The notes under the pieces: generated by a model
The model's input: only the letters and a program-made list of their open reading frames with translations
The model's database searches: none
Told to the model about the DNA's origin: nothing
Program-made: the position numbers and the translations under genes
Part shown: piece by piece, positions 36,341 through 45,285 of the stretch
Position numbering within the stretch: the stretch's first letter is position 1
Layout: every line of letters starts with the position of its first letter
NCBI RefSeq assembly: GCF_003217235.1
Contig: NZ_QJTF01000012.1
Span: forward strand, 45,221 to 109,220
Reading direction: 5' to 3'
Origin: Paramesorhizobium leguminum
Lineage (GTDB): Bacteria; Pseudomonadota; Alphaproteobacteria; Rhizobiales; Rhizobiaceae
Length of the DNA: 64,000 nucleotides

Positions 36341-36363
36341 CGATGGTCCCAGGGCCGGATAGA

Positions 36364-36410
36364 GCACGATCCCGAAGAGCTGCAGACTTTTCGGATAACA
36401 TCATGCGGTT
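36364..36410. repeat. Extragenic palindrome, family A, copy 2
   Basis: Reads CACGATCCCGAAGAGCTGCA and then GACTTTTCGGATAACATCAT, the family A palindrome in reverse orientation. It lies between yidC and rnpA within the operon. Confidence 0.7.
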
Positions 36411-36468
36411 AAAACTAAAGACTTTGAGCAGGATGTGTGCGGTTCAATTACATCCTGCTCAAGCCGGA

Positions 36469-36837
36469 TCAGCGTTTTTGTTCAGCGCGTCTGGCAACCC
36501 GTTTGGCGAGTTCCCGGACAAGTTCGGTGAAGGGCGCATCAAGCGCCTCGCGGCGTGCAACGATCACATAGTCGGTACCGTCGGCCATGTCACCTGCATT
36601 GGCGCGCATGGCCTCGCGCAGGCGCCTGCGGATGCGGTTGCGGATGACCGCGTTGCCGTTCTTCTTGGTGACGGTCAGACCCACGCGTGGTCTATCGCCT
36701 ACCTTCGCAGCGGCGGACTCCGCCTCGGTACGCGCCTTGACTTCCAGCAAAAATAGCGGACCCCGCCGCTTTTCGCCATTTCTTACAGCCAAAAACTCCG
36801 CTCTCTTGCGAAGGCGGAGTGGCTTTTGTTCTGTCAT
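36469..36837 (-). CDS. rnpA: Ribonuclease P protein component
   Basis: The basic protein of about 122 residues assists RNase P RNA in maturing tRNA 5' ends. It begins [20 protein letters not shown] and contains the RNR signature [15 protein letters not shown]. An alternative GTG at 36864 would add nine residues. It follows rpmH directly on the same strand, the standard arrangement. Confidence 0.95.
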   Translation of the reverse strand: MTEQKPLRLRKRAEFLAVRNGEKRRGPLFLLEVKARTEAESAAAKVGDRPRVGLTVTKKNGNAVIRNRIRRRLREAMRANAGDMADGTDYVIVARREALDAPFTELVRELAKRVARRAEQKR

Positions 36838-36878
36838 GGTGCTCTTGACCGCCGCGCGGGTCACGCGCGGATCGGCCC

Positions 36879-37013
36879 TTAAGCCGAAAGCCGCTTGCGG
36901 CCGCGGGCGCGGCGAGCGGCTATGACCTTGCGCCCGCCCGGCGTAGCCATGCGGGAACGGAAACCATGACGGCGCTTGCGGACAAGCTTGGACGGTTGGT
37001 AGGTGCGCTTCAT
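36879..37013 (-). CDS. rpmH: 50S ribosomal protein L34
   Basis: A 44-codon gene: starts [20 protein letters not shown] and ends GRKRLSA, the L34 sequence. The ATG is at 37013, with a run of A residues just before it. It is the first gene of rpmH-rnpA-yidC-engB-argB. A strong promoter lies 120 bases upstream. Confidence 0.98.
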   Translation of the reverse strand: MKRTYQPSKLVRKRRHGFRSRMATPGGRKVIAARRARGRKRLSA

Positions 37014-37132
37014 TTTTTTAATACCGCGGCGTGCGGCCCTTCTTGGTTCTGTCTGATTTAACAGGAGCTGGCCCGGCTGGCGTCAGGCAGCACAAAACTG
37101 CCGTCAGGCCAAGAAGTCCGAACGTGGGGCGG

Positions 37133-37161
37133 CATATATATGCAACCCAATCCCAAGTCAA
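37133..37161 (-). promoter_or_regulatory. Promoter of rpmH
   Basis: On the minus strand TTGACT (37161-37156) is followed after 17 bases by TATATG (37138-37133), a good match to a housekeeping sigma promoter, 120 bases before the rpmH start. Confidence 0.7.
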
Positions 37162-37199
37162 TTGCTGGGGGAATGACGTTCTATTCCATTAGAAATTCA

Positions 37200-37613
37200 T
37201 GGGGAACAGCAAGTTTCCCGACCGCCTCGATGGTATTGTTGGTAATAATGACACCGCTCTCGATAGTTGAATAATTCGTCTTTACAACCTTAATGAACTG
37301 TGGCTTGATCGAGCAATCGAAGGTTGATTCACCGCTCCGGCACTGGATGGGTCCCTTTGAGCATCCGGATGAGCCAGATGGGGGCTTCCGGCCTGGGAGG
37401 AGGGGGCCGGGTAACGGATGAGACGTGCAGGACGCCAGTCGGCGCATGGGTAACCCATCGCTCCATGCCGCTGACATACCCTGCTGCGGGCCACGGCCTG
37501 GCTTGATGGGGCCAGGCCGTGCAGCCCGCCATTTTACCGAAAAAGACCTGCGGCTAGCTCCATTCTGTGATAGTGGCTCCTGTCCCGATCCCTTCCATCG
37601 GGGGCGACACCAC
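37200..37613. other. Hairpin-dense segment without a gene
   Basis: The left part (to about 37320) is AT-rich and, on the minus strand, looks like the end of a broken gene (IKVVKTNYSTIESGVIITNN). From about 37335 it turns GC-rich with several hairpins: a 17-bp stem with a two-base bulge (37486-37502 with 37511-37529, followed by ATTTT), ATGGGT-AA-CCCAT at 37445, and AGTGG...CCACT at 37572-37613. No reading frame on either strand looks coding. A structured RNA or the end of a decayed insertion element are both possible. Confidence 0.45.
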
Positions 37614-37716
37614 TGCATAATTCCTTAAATCGAATTCGATTTAAGGATAAAATTATGCAGTATTTAAAAGTGTTAGAGCGTCCTTTGCGCGTCCAATTGG
37701 ACGCGCGGCGCTCTAG
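37612..37716. repeat. Palindromic element cluster, family F
   Basis: Contains a perfect 24-bp palindrome (CCTTAAATCGAATTCGATTT plus AAGG, 37623-37646) nested in ACTGCATAATT...AATTATGCAGT arms, then GCGCGTCCAATTGGACGCGC inside AGAGCG...CGCTCT arms. From memory, this arrangement is common between Brucella and Ochrobactrum genes. It lies just before ridA-family gene. Confidence 0.7.
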
Positions 37717-37731
37717 AACAGGAGTTTATCA

Positions 37732-38079
37732 ATGAGCATTCGCCGCATCGAGTCCGGCCCGCGCATGAGCCAGGCCGTCATCCACGGTCACACCGTTTAT
37801 CTCGCCGGACAAGTCGGCGCGCCGGGAGAAAGCGTTGCCGCGCAGACGAAAGCCATTCTTGCCGCCATCGATCAGCTTCTGGCGAAGGCAGGTTCAGCCA
37901 AGTCCAAGATTCTCCAGGCGATCATCTGGCTCGACGACATGGCGAATTTCGCTGAAATGAATGCGGTCTGGGACGCCTGGGTCGATCCGGCCAACACGCC
38001 TGCTCGCGCCACGGGTGAGGCGAAGCTCGCCGGTCCCGAATACAAAGTTGAAATCATCGTCACCGCCGCTCTCGATTGA
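37732..38079 (+). CDS. RidA/YjgF-family deaminase
   Basis: The 115-residue protein has the RidA fold and length with a conserved start IESGPRMSQAVIHGHTVYLA. Members hydrolyse reactive enamine/imine products of PLP enzymes; the Arg needed for this in true RidA is in the C-terminal region (here ARATGEAKLAG..), so a member of another RidA subgroup is likely. AGGAG lies eight bases before the ATG. Confidence 0.85.
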   Translation: MSIRRIESGPRMSQAVIHGHTVYLAGQVGAPGESVAAQTKAILAAIDQLLAKAGSAKSKILQAIIWLDDMANFAEMNAVWDAWVDPANTPARATGEAKLAGPEYKVEIIVTAALD

Positions 38080-38224
38080 GAGCGCGTAGCCGGCTTGTGT
38101 TGAGATTGGCTTGTGTTGAGATTCAGGCGGGGTGTGAACAATGTCATCGTTTGGATATCAACACAGCCTAAAACTTGGGTTAACTTCTCCCTGCCAAAAT
38201 GTGCTCATGGTGAAGAATCCTTCT

Positions 38225-39115
38225 ATGCGTACATTGTCCATTGTCTTTTCCCTGGGTCTGGCATTGCCGGCAATGGCATCGGAACCGTCACGTCCGGTTG
38301 CCACCCCTGCCGATATCAAAAAGGCCGATATGAAGCAGGGGCCGGCAGGTGTGAGGCTGGGTGAAGGCATAGTGATGAAAAAGAAAAATGAAACGGGCCA
38401 GCCGGAAGCCGGACAGAAAATCGTCCGCAATCCGCAGTTCCTCTATCGTTTCTACCGGCCTGAAAGCCCTACGGCCAAGACGGTGATCCTCCTGCACGGC
38501 TCGGGCGGCGATGAGACGAGCCTCGTGCCGCTTGCCTCGAAAATCTGGCCCAATGCCGTGCTGCTCGGCGTGCGCGGGCGCGTGTTGCAGGAAGGCCGTA
38601 CCCGCTGGTACCGCAGCATCACGCCGGTGAAATTCGACCAGAAGGATGTGCGCGCCGAAGCCGATGCCTTCGTCATCTTCCTGACGAAGCTGGCGGAGGG
38701 GCATAATCTGGATTTGAGCCGCGCCACCTTCGTCGGCTATTCCAACGGCGCCAACCTCCTCGCCGCGACGATGCTGCTGCATCCGGATCTCGTCAAACGC
38801 GCGGTGCTGATGCGCCCCATGCCGGTGCTGGACGAAACGCCCGTCGCCAATCTGTCAAAGGCCAATGTGCTGACCGTCGCTGGCAGCCAGGACAAGGTCT
38901 ACGCGCCCTATGCCCCGGCGCTCTCGACGCTCCTGCGCTCGAACGGCGCGCGGGTGGATTCCCGCACCGTCGCCACGGGACATCTTCTGGGTGACGAAGA
39001 CGTGCGCATCGTCAGCGAATGGCTGGGGACGCAGGGACCGGACGGCGCTCCCGCCGTGTCGATGCAGGCGGACAAGCCGGCGAGCCGGGCCCTGCCATCG
39101 CCCACCTCGGACTAG
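38225..39115 (+). CDS. Exported alpha/beta hydrolase (phospholipase/carboxylesterase type)
   Basis: About 296 residues from 38225 (upstream ATGs at 38207 and 38141 are possible). A signal peptide (MRTLSIVFSLGLALPAMAS) suggests export. The core has LLHGSGGDETSL (oxyanion region), the nucleophile GYSNGAN, Asp in GSQDKVY and His in ATGHLLG. The family includes small carboxylesterases and lysophospholipases; the substrate is unknown. Low-complexity C-terminus. Confidence 0.82.
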   Translation: MRTLSIVFSLGLALPAMASEPSRPVATPADIKKADMKQGPAGVRLGEGIVMKKKNETGQPEAGQKIVRNPQFLYRFYRPESPTAKTVILLHGSGGDETSLVPLASKIWPNAVLLGVRGRVLQEGRTRWYRSITPVKFDQKDVRAEADAFVIFLTKLAEGHNLDLSRATFVGYSNGANLLAATMLLHPDLVKRAVLMRPMPVLDETPVANLSKANVLTVAGSQDKVYAPYAPALSTLLRSNGARVDSRTVATGHLLGDEDVRIVSEWLGTQGPDGAPAVSMQADKPASRALPSPTSD

Positions 39116-39308
39116 TCGTCCGAGACGCTGGCCTTTTGTCATCCAATTATCGTACTTATGGCCTTGAAAGCACCCCATCTCGGGCGTAGGTAACAACGGC
39201 AATCTTCATTGCAATCCGCATTATTCAATCTGCGCATCCGGCTTTCCCGAAAACCCCATTTTCGGGCCGGTGCTCTCGCTGCAAGGCATGAACGGAAGGA
39301 CGGGCAAA

Positions 39309-40742
39309 ATGACATTTCACAAGAACCTGATTGACGGCGAATGGATCGGTGAGAGCAAAGTGCCCAACATCAATCCGTCCGACACGAACGATGTCGTCGG
39401 AGAGTATGCATCCGCCGGGCTGGAAGAGGCGAAGGCAGCCATCGCCGCCGCCAAGGCCGCGTCGCATTCCTGGGCGCGTTCGGGCATCCTCGAACGCCAC
39501 GCGATCCTGCGCAAGACCGCCGATGAGATCATGGCCCGCAAGGAAGAGCTTGGCCGTCTGCTTTCACGCGAGGAAGGCAAGACGCTTGCCGAGGGTATCG
39601 GCGAAACCATCCGCGCCGGTCAGATCTTCGATTTCTTCGCCGGCGAGGCGCTGCGCCTTGTAGGTGAAATCATCCCCTCCGTGCGTCCGGGCATCGGCGT
39701 CGAGATCACCCGCGAGCCGGTCGGCGTCGTCGGCATCATCACGCCTTGGAATTTCCCGATCGCCATCCCGGCCTGGAAGATCGCGCCTGCGCTCTGCTAT
39801 GGCAACACCATCGTGTTCAAGCCGGCCGAATTGGTGCCGGGCTGCTCCTGGGCCATCGTCGATATCCTGCATCGCGCCGGCCTGCCCAAGGGAGTGTTGA
39901 ACCTCGTCATGGGCAAGGGCTCGATCGTTGGCCAGGCCATGCTCGACAGCCCTGATATCAACGCCATCACGTTTACCGGCTCGGTCGGCACGGGCAAGCG
40001 CGTGGCGGCGGCGTCCATCGAGCATAACCGCAAGTTCCAGCTGGAAATGGGCGGCAAGAACCCCTTCGTCGTGCTCGATGACGCCGATCTTTCGGTCGCC
40101 GTCGAATCCGCCGTCAACTCGTCCTTCTTCTCCACCGGCCAGCGCTGCACTGCGTCCTCGCGCCTCATCGTCACCGATGGCATTCACGACAAGTTCGTCG
40201 CCGCCATGACGGAGCGGCTGAAGGGTCTTGTCGTCGACGATGCGCTGAAGCCCGGCACGCATATCGGCCCGGTGGTCGACGCGACGCAGTTGAAGCAGGA
40301 CATGGATTATATCGAGATCGGCAGACAAGAGGGCGCGAAGATCGCCTTTGGCGGCGAACGGCTCGACCGCGAAACGCCGGGCTTCTACCTGCAGCCCACG
40401 CTCTTCACCGAAGCGACCAACGCCATGCGCATCAGCCGCGAAGAGATTTTCGGCCCCGTCGCATCGGTCATCCGCGTCAAGGATTACGAGGAAGCGCTTG
40501 CCGTCGCCAACGACACGCCGTTCGGCCTGTCCTCAGGCATCGCCACGACCAGCCTGAAACACGCCACGCATTTCAAGCGCAACGCGGAAGCCGGCATGGT
40601 GATGGTCAACCTGCCGACCGCCGGCGTCGATTTCCACGTGCCGTTCGGCGGCCGCAAGGGTTCTTCCTACGGCCCGCGCGAGCAAGGTAAATATGCGGCG
40701 GAGTTCTACACCGTCGTCAAGACGGCCTATACGCAGGCTTGA
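39309..40742 (+). CDS. Aldehyde dehydrogenase (alpha-ketoglutaric semialdehyde dehydrogenase type)
   Basis: The 477-residue protein has N148 (PWNFP), E246 (LEMGGKNP) and the catalytic C280 (GQRCTASS). It begins KNLIDGEWIGESKVPNINPS and shows the ADH family pattern of 2,5-dioxovalerate (alpha-ketoglutaric semialdehyde) dehydrogenases that end pentose/uronate oxidation; that specific assignment is inferred. It is transcribed alone with a strong terminator. The FAH gene at 17849 is a possible pathway partner. Confidence 0.85.
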   Translation: MTFHKNLIDGEWIGESKVPNINPSDTNDVVGEYASAGLEEAKAAIAAAKAASHSWARSGILERHAILRKTADEIMARKEELGRLLSREEGKTLAEGIGETIRAGQIFDFFAGEALRLVGEIIPSVRPGIGVEITREPVGVVGIITPWNFPIAIPAWKIAPALCYGNTIVFKPAELVPGCSWAIVDILHRAGLPKGVLNLVMGKGSIVGQAMLDSPDINAITFTGSVGTGKRVAAASIEHNRKFQLEMGGKNPFVVLDDADLSVAVESAVNSSFFSTGQRCTASSRLIVTDGIHDKFVAAMTERLKGLVVDDALKPGTHIGPVVDATQLKQDMDYIEIGRQEGAKIAFGGERLDRETPGFYLQPTLFTEATNAMRISREEIFGPVASVIRVKDYEEALAVANDTPFGLSSGIATTSLKHATHFKRNAEAGMVMVNLPTAGVDFHVPFGGRKGSSYGPREQGKYAAEFYTVVKTAYTQA

Positions 40743-40754
40743 TCGCCAATGTGA

Positions 40755-40791
40755 GCGCCACCGGCTTCCGGGCCGGTGGCGCCTTTTGTTT
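40755..40791 (+). terminator. Rho-independent terminator
   Basis: An 11-bp stem (GCGCCACCGGC with GCCGGTGGCGC) followed by CTTTTGTTTT, 12 bases after the aldehyde dehydrogenase stop. Confidence 0.9.
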
Positions 40792-40840
40792 TAGCCGCAT
40801 GATCTTATCCAAAAAGTCTGCAACTTTTTGGGATCATGCT
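40792..40840. repeat. Extragenic palindrome, family A, copy 3
   Basis: Reads GCATGATCTTATCC...AAAGTCTGCAACTTTTTGGG ATCATGC, the same family A palindrome and orientation as copy 1, right after the terminator. Confidence 0.75.
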
Positions 40841-40844
40841 TTAA

Positions 40845-41960
40845 TCATACCAGCTTGTTCAGCCTCTCGATGAATTTGCGTTTCGTTTCGTGCCGCGCAC
40901 GAATAGCCGAAAGCCGCCGGGCAAATTCGCTTTGGTTTGCATCCTCGGCAGCCAGTGCCTGCAGATCTGAAATGAGACTTGCCGCCTTGTCGTAGCCGGA
41001 TGCATTGCGGCGCTCGATTTCCTCCTCGACCTCGCTCCAAACTTTCGCGCCGCGCTGCCTCAACGATTTGAGCCGGACCTGGCGTGCTTTTTCGGCTTGT
41101 TCGGCCTGGATACGCCGTTCGGCTTCGCGACGCTTTGCCTCGGCACGCTCGCGTTCGTCCGCGATTTCCCGCGCCCGCTTCCGCAATGCGCTGACCGTCC
41201 GCAACGGTACGGATGATGCCTGATAATCAGCGCGAATCCTGCCTTTCAACTCGGCGGCAACATGGCTGTCGCCTTCGACAAGACGCAGGAGAAGCTCCGT
41301 CTTTTCGTCCTCGCTGATTGCGGCCACTGCCTCACGCAGCATGTCTTTGGATGGCAGATTGCTCACGCCGGATTCCGCAGCGGCTTCCACAAGGTTGCGA
41401 TCGATACCGCAGAACTCGGCGAAGGCTTCGAGCGCACCGGTCAAGGGGCCGATACCTGGCAGCGGTTCGAGTTCATCATCGGAAACAAGCTCGCATTGGA
41501 CCGCCTGCAGCCATAGGAGATAAAACAGCCTCAGATCGCTCGCCAGGACATCGGCACGCAGAGGCGCAAGCATGGCGAGCCAGCCTGTGCCGTCATCCCA
41601 TTCCTCGGGTGGCTCATCCTCGTCCCAGCTAATATCGATGATCACATCATCGCCGGAAATCGACGCATCAACCCAATCGATTTCACGAAGGAAGAGATCG
41701 AGAGCCGCAGGGTCGAGAAAACGCTTCGGCACCCGCATCATCAACCGCCGTGCGCCCCAATTCGCGACATAAAGATGCAGGTCGAACCATTGCTCCATGA
41801 AGGCGCGCGGGTCGCCATCGAAGTCACCCCAATTGTAATGATTGGTGAAACTCGTCGCTGTGATCCGCGCCCGTGACGAGAACGACCGCAATTCTTCCTG
41901 AGCGGCTCTGTCCAGCGGTTGATCGATCGCTTGAAACTCATAGTATTGATATTCGCTCAT
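40845..41960 (-). CDS. Hypothetical protein of the MSEYQYYEF family, coiled-coil C-terminus
   Basis: The 371-residue protein begins MSEYQYYEFQAIDQPL, an opening I have seen in a conserved family of unknown function, often linked to SWIM-zinc-finger genes; none is visible here. The N-terminal half is acidic (DEDEPPEEWDD) and includes TNHYNWGDFDGDP. The last 110 residues are an Arg/Ala/Glu-rich coiled coil (KRREAERRIQAEQAEKARQV). The start at 41960 is chosen although an in-frame ATG at 42107 exists, because the family opening begins here. Function unknown. Confidence 0.78.
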   Translation of the reverse strand: MSEYQYYEFQAIDQPLDRAAQEELRSFSSRARITATSFTNHYNWGDFDGDPRAFMEQWFDLHLYVANWGARRLMMRVPKRFLDPAALDLFLREIDWVDASISGDDVIIDISWDEDEPPEEWDDGTGWLAMLAPLRADVLASDLRLFYLLWLQAVQCELVSDDELEPLPGIGPLTGALEAFAEFCGIDRNLVEAAAESGVSNLPSKDMLREAVAAISEDEKTELLLRLVEGDSHVAAELKGRIRADYQASSVPLRTVSALRKRAREIADERERAEAKRREAERRIQAEQAEKARQVRLKSLRQRGAKVWSEVEEEIERRNASGYDKAASLISDLQALAAEDANQSEFARRLSAIRARHETKRKFIERLNKLV

Positions 41961-42087
41961 GCGCAGGGCAATCCTTGAAGTTGAGCCGTAAGCGACGGTA
42001 ATAATCGTATGCATCCGGCCCGCCAAGCCGCCATCCGTGGTGCATGGTTTATAAAGGAACGGCTCTGTAACGAAGGGAGCTCTCGTG

Positions 42088-42318
42088 ATGGATGTGGATG
42101 AGGACAAGATAGACGACGCCGTTCTCGCGCTGCTTTATCTAACGCTCGACAGGGACGGTCGCGCCTGGAAAGGGTTCGATTGGGTCGCGTTGAACCGCCT
42201 GCACGAGAAGGGTTTTATCGGCGATCCGGTCAACAAGGCGAAATCCGTCCGGCTTACCGAAGACGGAATTGCCCGTTCGGAGAGGCTTTTCCGCCAGATG
42301 TTCGCCAAAGAAAGGTGA
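42088..42318 (+). CDS. DUF6429-family protein
   Basis: The 76-residue protein begins MDVDEDKIDDAVLALLYLTL and matches the DUF6429 pattern (VALNRLHEKGFIGDPVNKAKSVRLTEDG). It has a winged-helix-like pattern but no proven function. The ATG at 42088 is used; the codon before it is GTG. It is divergent from the coiled-coil gene. Confidence 0.8.
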   Translation: MDVDEDKIDDAVLALLYLTLDRDGRAWKGFDWVALNRLHEKGFIGDPVNKAKSVRLTEDGIARSERLFRQMFAKER

Positions 42319-42682
42319 GCCACGCTTACGGAAAACGGGCCACCTCTTGAAAAAGACCGCGTGGGGCAGTAGATTACCGGAGCAAGGGTCAGGAGCACGA
42401 ACCCCTGACCCCCGTTTCGCTAGACTAGGAAATTCACCCGCACTCGGACAGTCCAGCCAGTGCGGGTTTTCCTTATCTCCAGCGTGACTATGATAGGCAC
42501 ATAATAGCCCATATTTATCACTCCGTATCGACGGCGAGGCACTGCCAATGCTGACGCGGCCCATCCTCGTCAGTGCGCCGGCTGGATCGGCACTTTCTGC
42601 TTCCGCTATCGATAGATTTTCATAGCAAGCGGTTGCAGAAGAGTCTTCTTTCAACCCGTCTATTTCGCGCTGTTTTTATACT
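42319..42682. other. Non-coding gap with two hairpins
   Basis: Two hairpins lie here: GGGTCAGG...CCTGACCC (42386-42411) and CCCGCACT...AGTGCGGG (42437-42466), the second followed by TTTTCCTT. The rest, up to the end of thiX, has no convincing gene on either strand. A family F-like AGAGC block is absent. Confidence 0.5.
42437..42474 (+). terminator. Rho-independent terminator after DUF6429 gene
   Basis: An 8-bp stem (CCCGCACT with AGTGCGGG) followed by TTTTCCTT, 120 bases after the DUF6429 stop. Confidence 0.75.
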
Positions 42683-43459
42683 TTATTTTGCAAGCTTCTT
42701 CGGCCATGCAGCCAGGCGTTTTCCGGCATGGGAAACAACGCCGTGCAACAGCATTGTGAAGGCTGCCAGCACGAACAGGCAGGCGAACATCAGGTCGACT
42801 TTCGCCCGGCCATTGGCGAGCAGCATCAGGTAGCCGAGCCCCTTGGACGCGCCGACCCATTCACCCACCACCGCCCCGATGGGCGCATAGACTGCGGCAA
42901 GGCTCAGGCCCGAAGCGAGCGCCGGAAAGGCCGATGGGATGCGGATGCGAAACAGGATTGTAGCCCGTTTCGCGCCCAGAATTTCCGCTGCATCGATAAG
43001 GTTGCGATCTGTCCGGCTCATGCCATCGAAAAAGGTGGAGACGACGGGGAAGAATATCATCAATACCGTGACGGCGACCTTCGAGGCCGGACCGTAGCCA
43101 AGCCATAGCGTGAGGATCGGCGCCAGCGCGAAAATCGGGATCGCCTGGCTGAAGATCATCGCAGGCATGACGAGGCGTTGTGCGAGCGGCGACATCATCA
43201 GGCCAATGGCGGTGGCGATGCCAACCGCGCTGCCGAGGAAAAGGCCGCCCAGCACCTCGCCAATGGTGACGACGGCATTGTCTGCAATCAGGCCTGCATT
43301 GCCGACCAGCGCATAGGCGACATCCAGCGGACCGGGCAGGATAAAGCCCGGCATCCGCCCGATGCTGACGATTGCCTGCCAGACGGCCAGAGCGGCGAGC
43401 GCCGACAGGATGCCATCGACGATACGCCTTGTGCGGGAGCTTGGAGGCACAGTCTCCAC
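42683..43459 (-). CDS. thiX: Pyrimidine-precursor ABC transporter permease ThiX
   Basis: The 258-residue permease has six membrane segments and the EAA-type loop DAAEILGAKRATILFRIRIP typical of the NitT/TauT class. With ThiY it imports thiamine precursors (formylaminopyrimidine type). The start is GTG, directly after the tenA stop. It is the last gene of thiY-tenA-thiX; no ATPase gene (thiZ) follows. Confidence 0.88.
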   Translation of the reverse strand: METVPPSSRTRRIVDGILSALAALAVWQAIVSIGRMPGFILPGPLDVAYALVGNAGLIADNAVVTIGEVLGGLFLGSAVGIATAIGLMMSPLAQRLVMPAMIFSQAIPIFALAPILTLWLGYGPASKVAVTVLMIFFPVVSTFFDGMSRTDRNLIDAAEILGAKRATILFRIRIPSAFPALASGLSLAAVYAPIGAVVGEWVGASKGLGYLMLLANGRAKVDLMFACLFVLAAFTMLLHGVVSHAGKRLAAWPKKLAK

Positions 43460-44155
43460 TTACGCCGCCTTGAGCCCCATCTGCCAGAAACCCGCTTCAA
43501 GCCTGCTTGCGGTCGCGAAAATCTGGCAGAGCCTTGGCCAGCGCGGGCTTTTCTCGAAATCCTCGCCGATGCGATCTTTCGCTGCCCTGTCGAAGAGCTT
43601 GCCGACCGTGTGGCACATCCCCTGATAGTCAGCACCCGCATAGGTATCGATCCACTCCTGGTAGGGCGTGCCTGACGTGGCGGTGGCGGCGAGATCGAGG
43701 CCGATTTCGCCATAGCCATGCGCGCAGGGAATAAGCGCGGTCAGCAGATCGAGGAAATCGCCTGTCTGTCCGCAATCGAGCACATAGCGCGTATAGGCGA
43801 GGTTTTCCGGCTCCTCCCTGATGTTGAAAAGCTCGTCCTCGCCGATCCCCTCGCGGGCGCAGAGGCGCACATGCAGCGGCAACTCCATATGCGCAAGCCC
43901 GTGCATGATATAGGCGCAGAACCGCGTTTCCTGCAAGGTCGCGGCCTTGACGACGCCGAGCGCCCATGCGCGGGCGTAATGATGCAGGTAGACATAATCC
44001 TGCTTGAGATAATGCAGGAACGCGGTTTTAGGGAGCGTGCCGTCGCCAAGCCGGGCCACGAATTCATGCTCGATATAGGGCTTCCAGTCATCGAGCGTCG
44101 CCGCGCGGAGTGCCGTAAAAAGCTCGGACGAAAAATGCGGCTGCGGCAGGCTCAT
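43460..44155 (-). CDS. tenA: Aminopyrimidine aminohydrolase TenA
   Basis: The 231-residue TenA protein hydrolyses aminopyrimidine breakdown products of thiamine to HMP, in the cytoplasm. The conserved residues include KTAFLHYLKQDYVYLHHYAR and the Cys of IPCAHGYGEIG. The start overlaps the thiY stop (ATGA), which matches salvage of an imported precursor. Confidence 0.9.
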   Translation of the reverse strand: MSLPQPHFSSELFTALRAATLDDWKPYIEHEFVARLGDGTLPKTAFLHYLKQDYVYLHHYARAWALGVVKAATLQETRFCAYIMHGLAHMELPLHVRLCAREGIGEDELFNIREEPENLAYTRYVLDCGQTGDFLDLLTALIPCAHGYGEIGLDLAATATSGTPYQEWIDTYAGADYQGMCHTVGKLFDRAAKDRIGEDFEKSPRWPRLCQIFATASRLEAGFWQMGLKAA

Positions 44156-45123
44156 GGCTTGGTGCTCCCGGCGGCGAGTTGCGCATTCACGTCGACGGCG
44201 AATTTGTCTACGGGCAAGATGGACGGAACGAGGCCGTTCTCCTTCAGATAGGCCTCATACCGGCCCCAGCGACCGTAATCGAGACCGGCGGGGGAACGGG
44301 AGAAACGGGCGACCGTGTCCTTCCAGGCGCGCTGGTTCAAATCGTCCTTCAGCTCGGTGCTGTAGGAGGCGAAGATCTGGTAGCTCTTGTCCGGGTGATT
44401 GACGATATATTGCGCGGCCTTTTCGGTGGCGGCGAGGAAGCGGGAGATTTTCTCCTCCTCCGCCTTGTCGAGCTTGTCCTTGTTCGCGACATAGACCAGC
44501 TCGTCATAGGCGGGGACGCCTTCTTCCTCGACAGGGAAGCACTTGCCCGGGACGCCCGCGACCGCCATCTGGTTCAATTCGACATTACGATAGGCGCCCA
44601 TGACAGCATCGACCTGTTTCGACATCAGCGACGGCGCGAGGGAGAAATTCACGTTGATCAGTTCGACATCGGAAAGCTTCAGTCCATGCTTGGCCAGAAT
44701 GGTGCCGAGCAGCGATTCTTCCACGCCAGCGACCGAATAGCCGATCTTCTTGCCTTTCAAATCCTCGATTGATTTGACCGAGCCGTCGTCACGGGTCATC
44801 AGGCAGTTGAGCGGCGAGTCGATCAGCGTGCCGACGCGGATCAGCGGCAGACCCTGATGCACCTGCAGATGCACCTGCTGCTGGTATGACACCGCGAGAT
44901 CGGCCTGTCCGGCGGCCACCATCTTCGAAGGCGTCGAGGCGTCGGCGGGCGCGATGATTTCCACATCCAACCCGGCATCCCTAAAGTATCCGAGCTTGTC
45001 CGCCACGATGATGGGACCGTGATCCGGGTTCACATACCAGTCGAGGATGAGCTTCAGCTTGTCATCGGCGTGGGCTTGGGTTGCGATAACCAAAAAGGCA
45101 AGTAGGTAACAAAGAATTTTCAT
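44152..45123 (-). CDS. thiY: Pyrimidine-precursor binding protein ThiY
   Basis: The 323-residue protein has a signal peptide (cleaved near AHA-DD) and the NMT1/THI5-like fold: LILDWYVNPDHGPIIVADKLGY. It binds formylaminopyrimidine in the periplasm in known cases. Followed by coupled tenA and thiX. A family D repeat separates it from thiE, which lies in the same direction upstream. Confidence 0.9.
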   Translation of the reverse strand: MKILCYLLAFLVIATQAHADDKLKLILDWYVNPDHGPIIVADKLGYFRDAGLDVEIIAPADASTPSKMVAAGQADLAVSYQQQVHLQVHQGLPLIRVGTLIDSPLNCLMTRDDGSVKSIEDLKGKKIGYSVAGVEESLLGTILAKHGLKLSDVELINVNFSLAPSLMSKQVDAVMGAYRNVELNQMAVAGVPGKCFPVEEEGVPAYDELVYVANKDKLDKAEEEKISRFLAATEKAAQYIVNHPDKSYQIFASYSTELKDDLNQRAWKDTVARFSRSPAGLDYGRWGRYEAYLKENGLVPSILPVDKFAVDVNAQLAAGSTKP

Positions 45124-45154
45124 CGGAAGTGTCCCTCGGTTGTTGGGCGATACA

Positions 45155-45273
45155 GCTGCCCCTCATCCGCCTGCCGGCACCTTCTCCCCGTAAGGACGGG
45201 GAATCGGGCGAAGCGGCAGCGTCGATGCCCCCCTCGCCCCGCTTGCGGGGAGAGGGTAAGGGTGAGGGGCAAC
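45155..45273. repeat. Extragenic inverted repeat, family D, copy 2
   Basis: Reads GCCCCTCATCCGCCTGCCGG at the left and AGAGGGTAAGGGTGAGGGGC at the right, with GGGG-AAGG-type hairpins. Between thiE and thiY, within the presumed thiamine transcription unit. Confidence 0.8.
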
Positions 45274-45285
45274 TGCATCGGTTCA

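Noticed and set aside
37181..37618. 145-codon minus-strand frame in the hairpin segment
   Set aside because: Mostly low-complexity translation of hairpins; only the last part could be a gene remnant.
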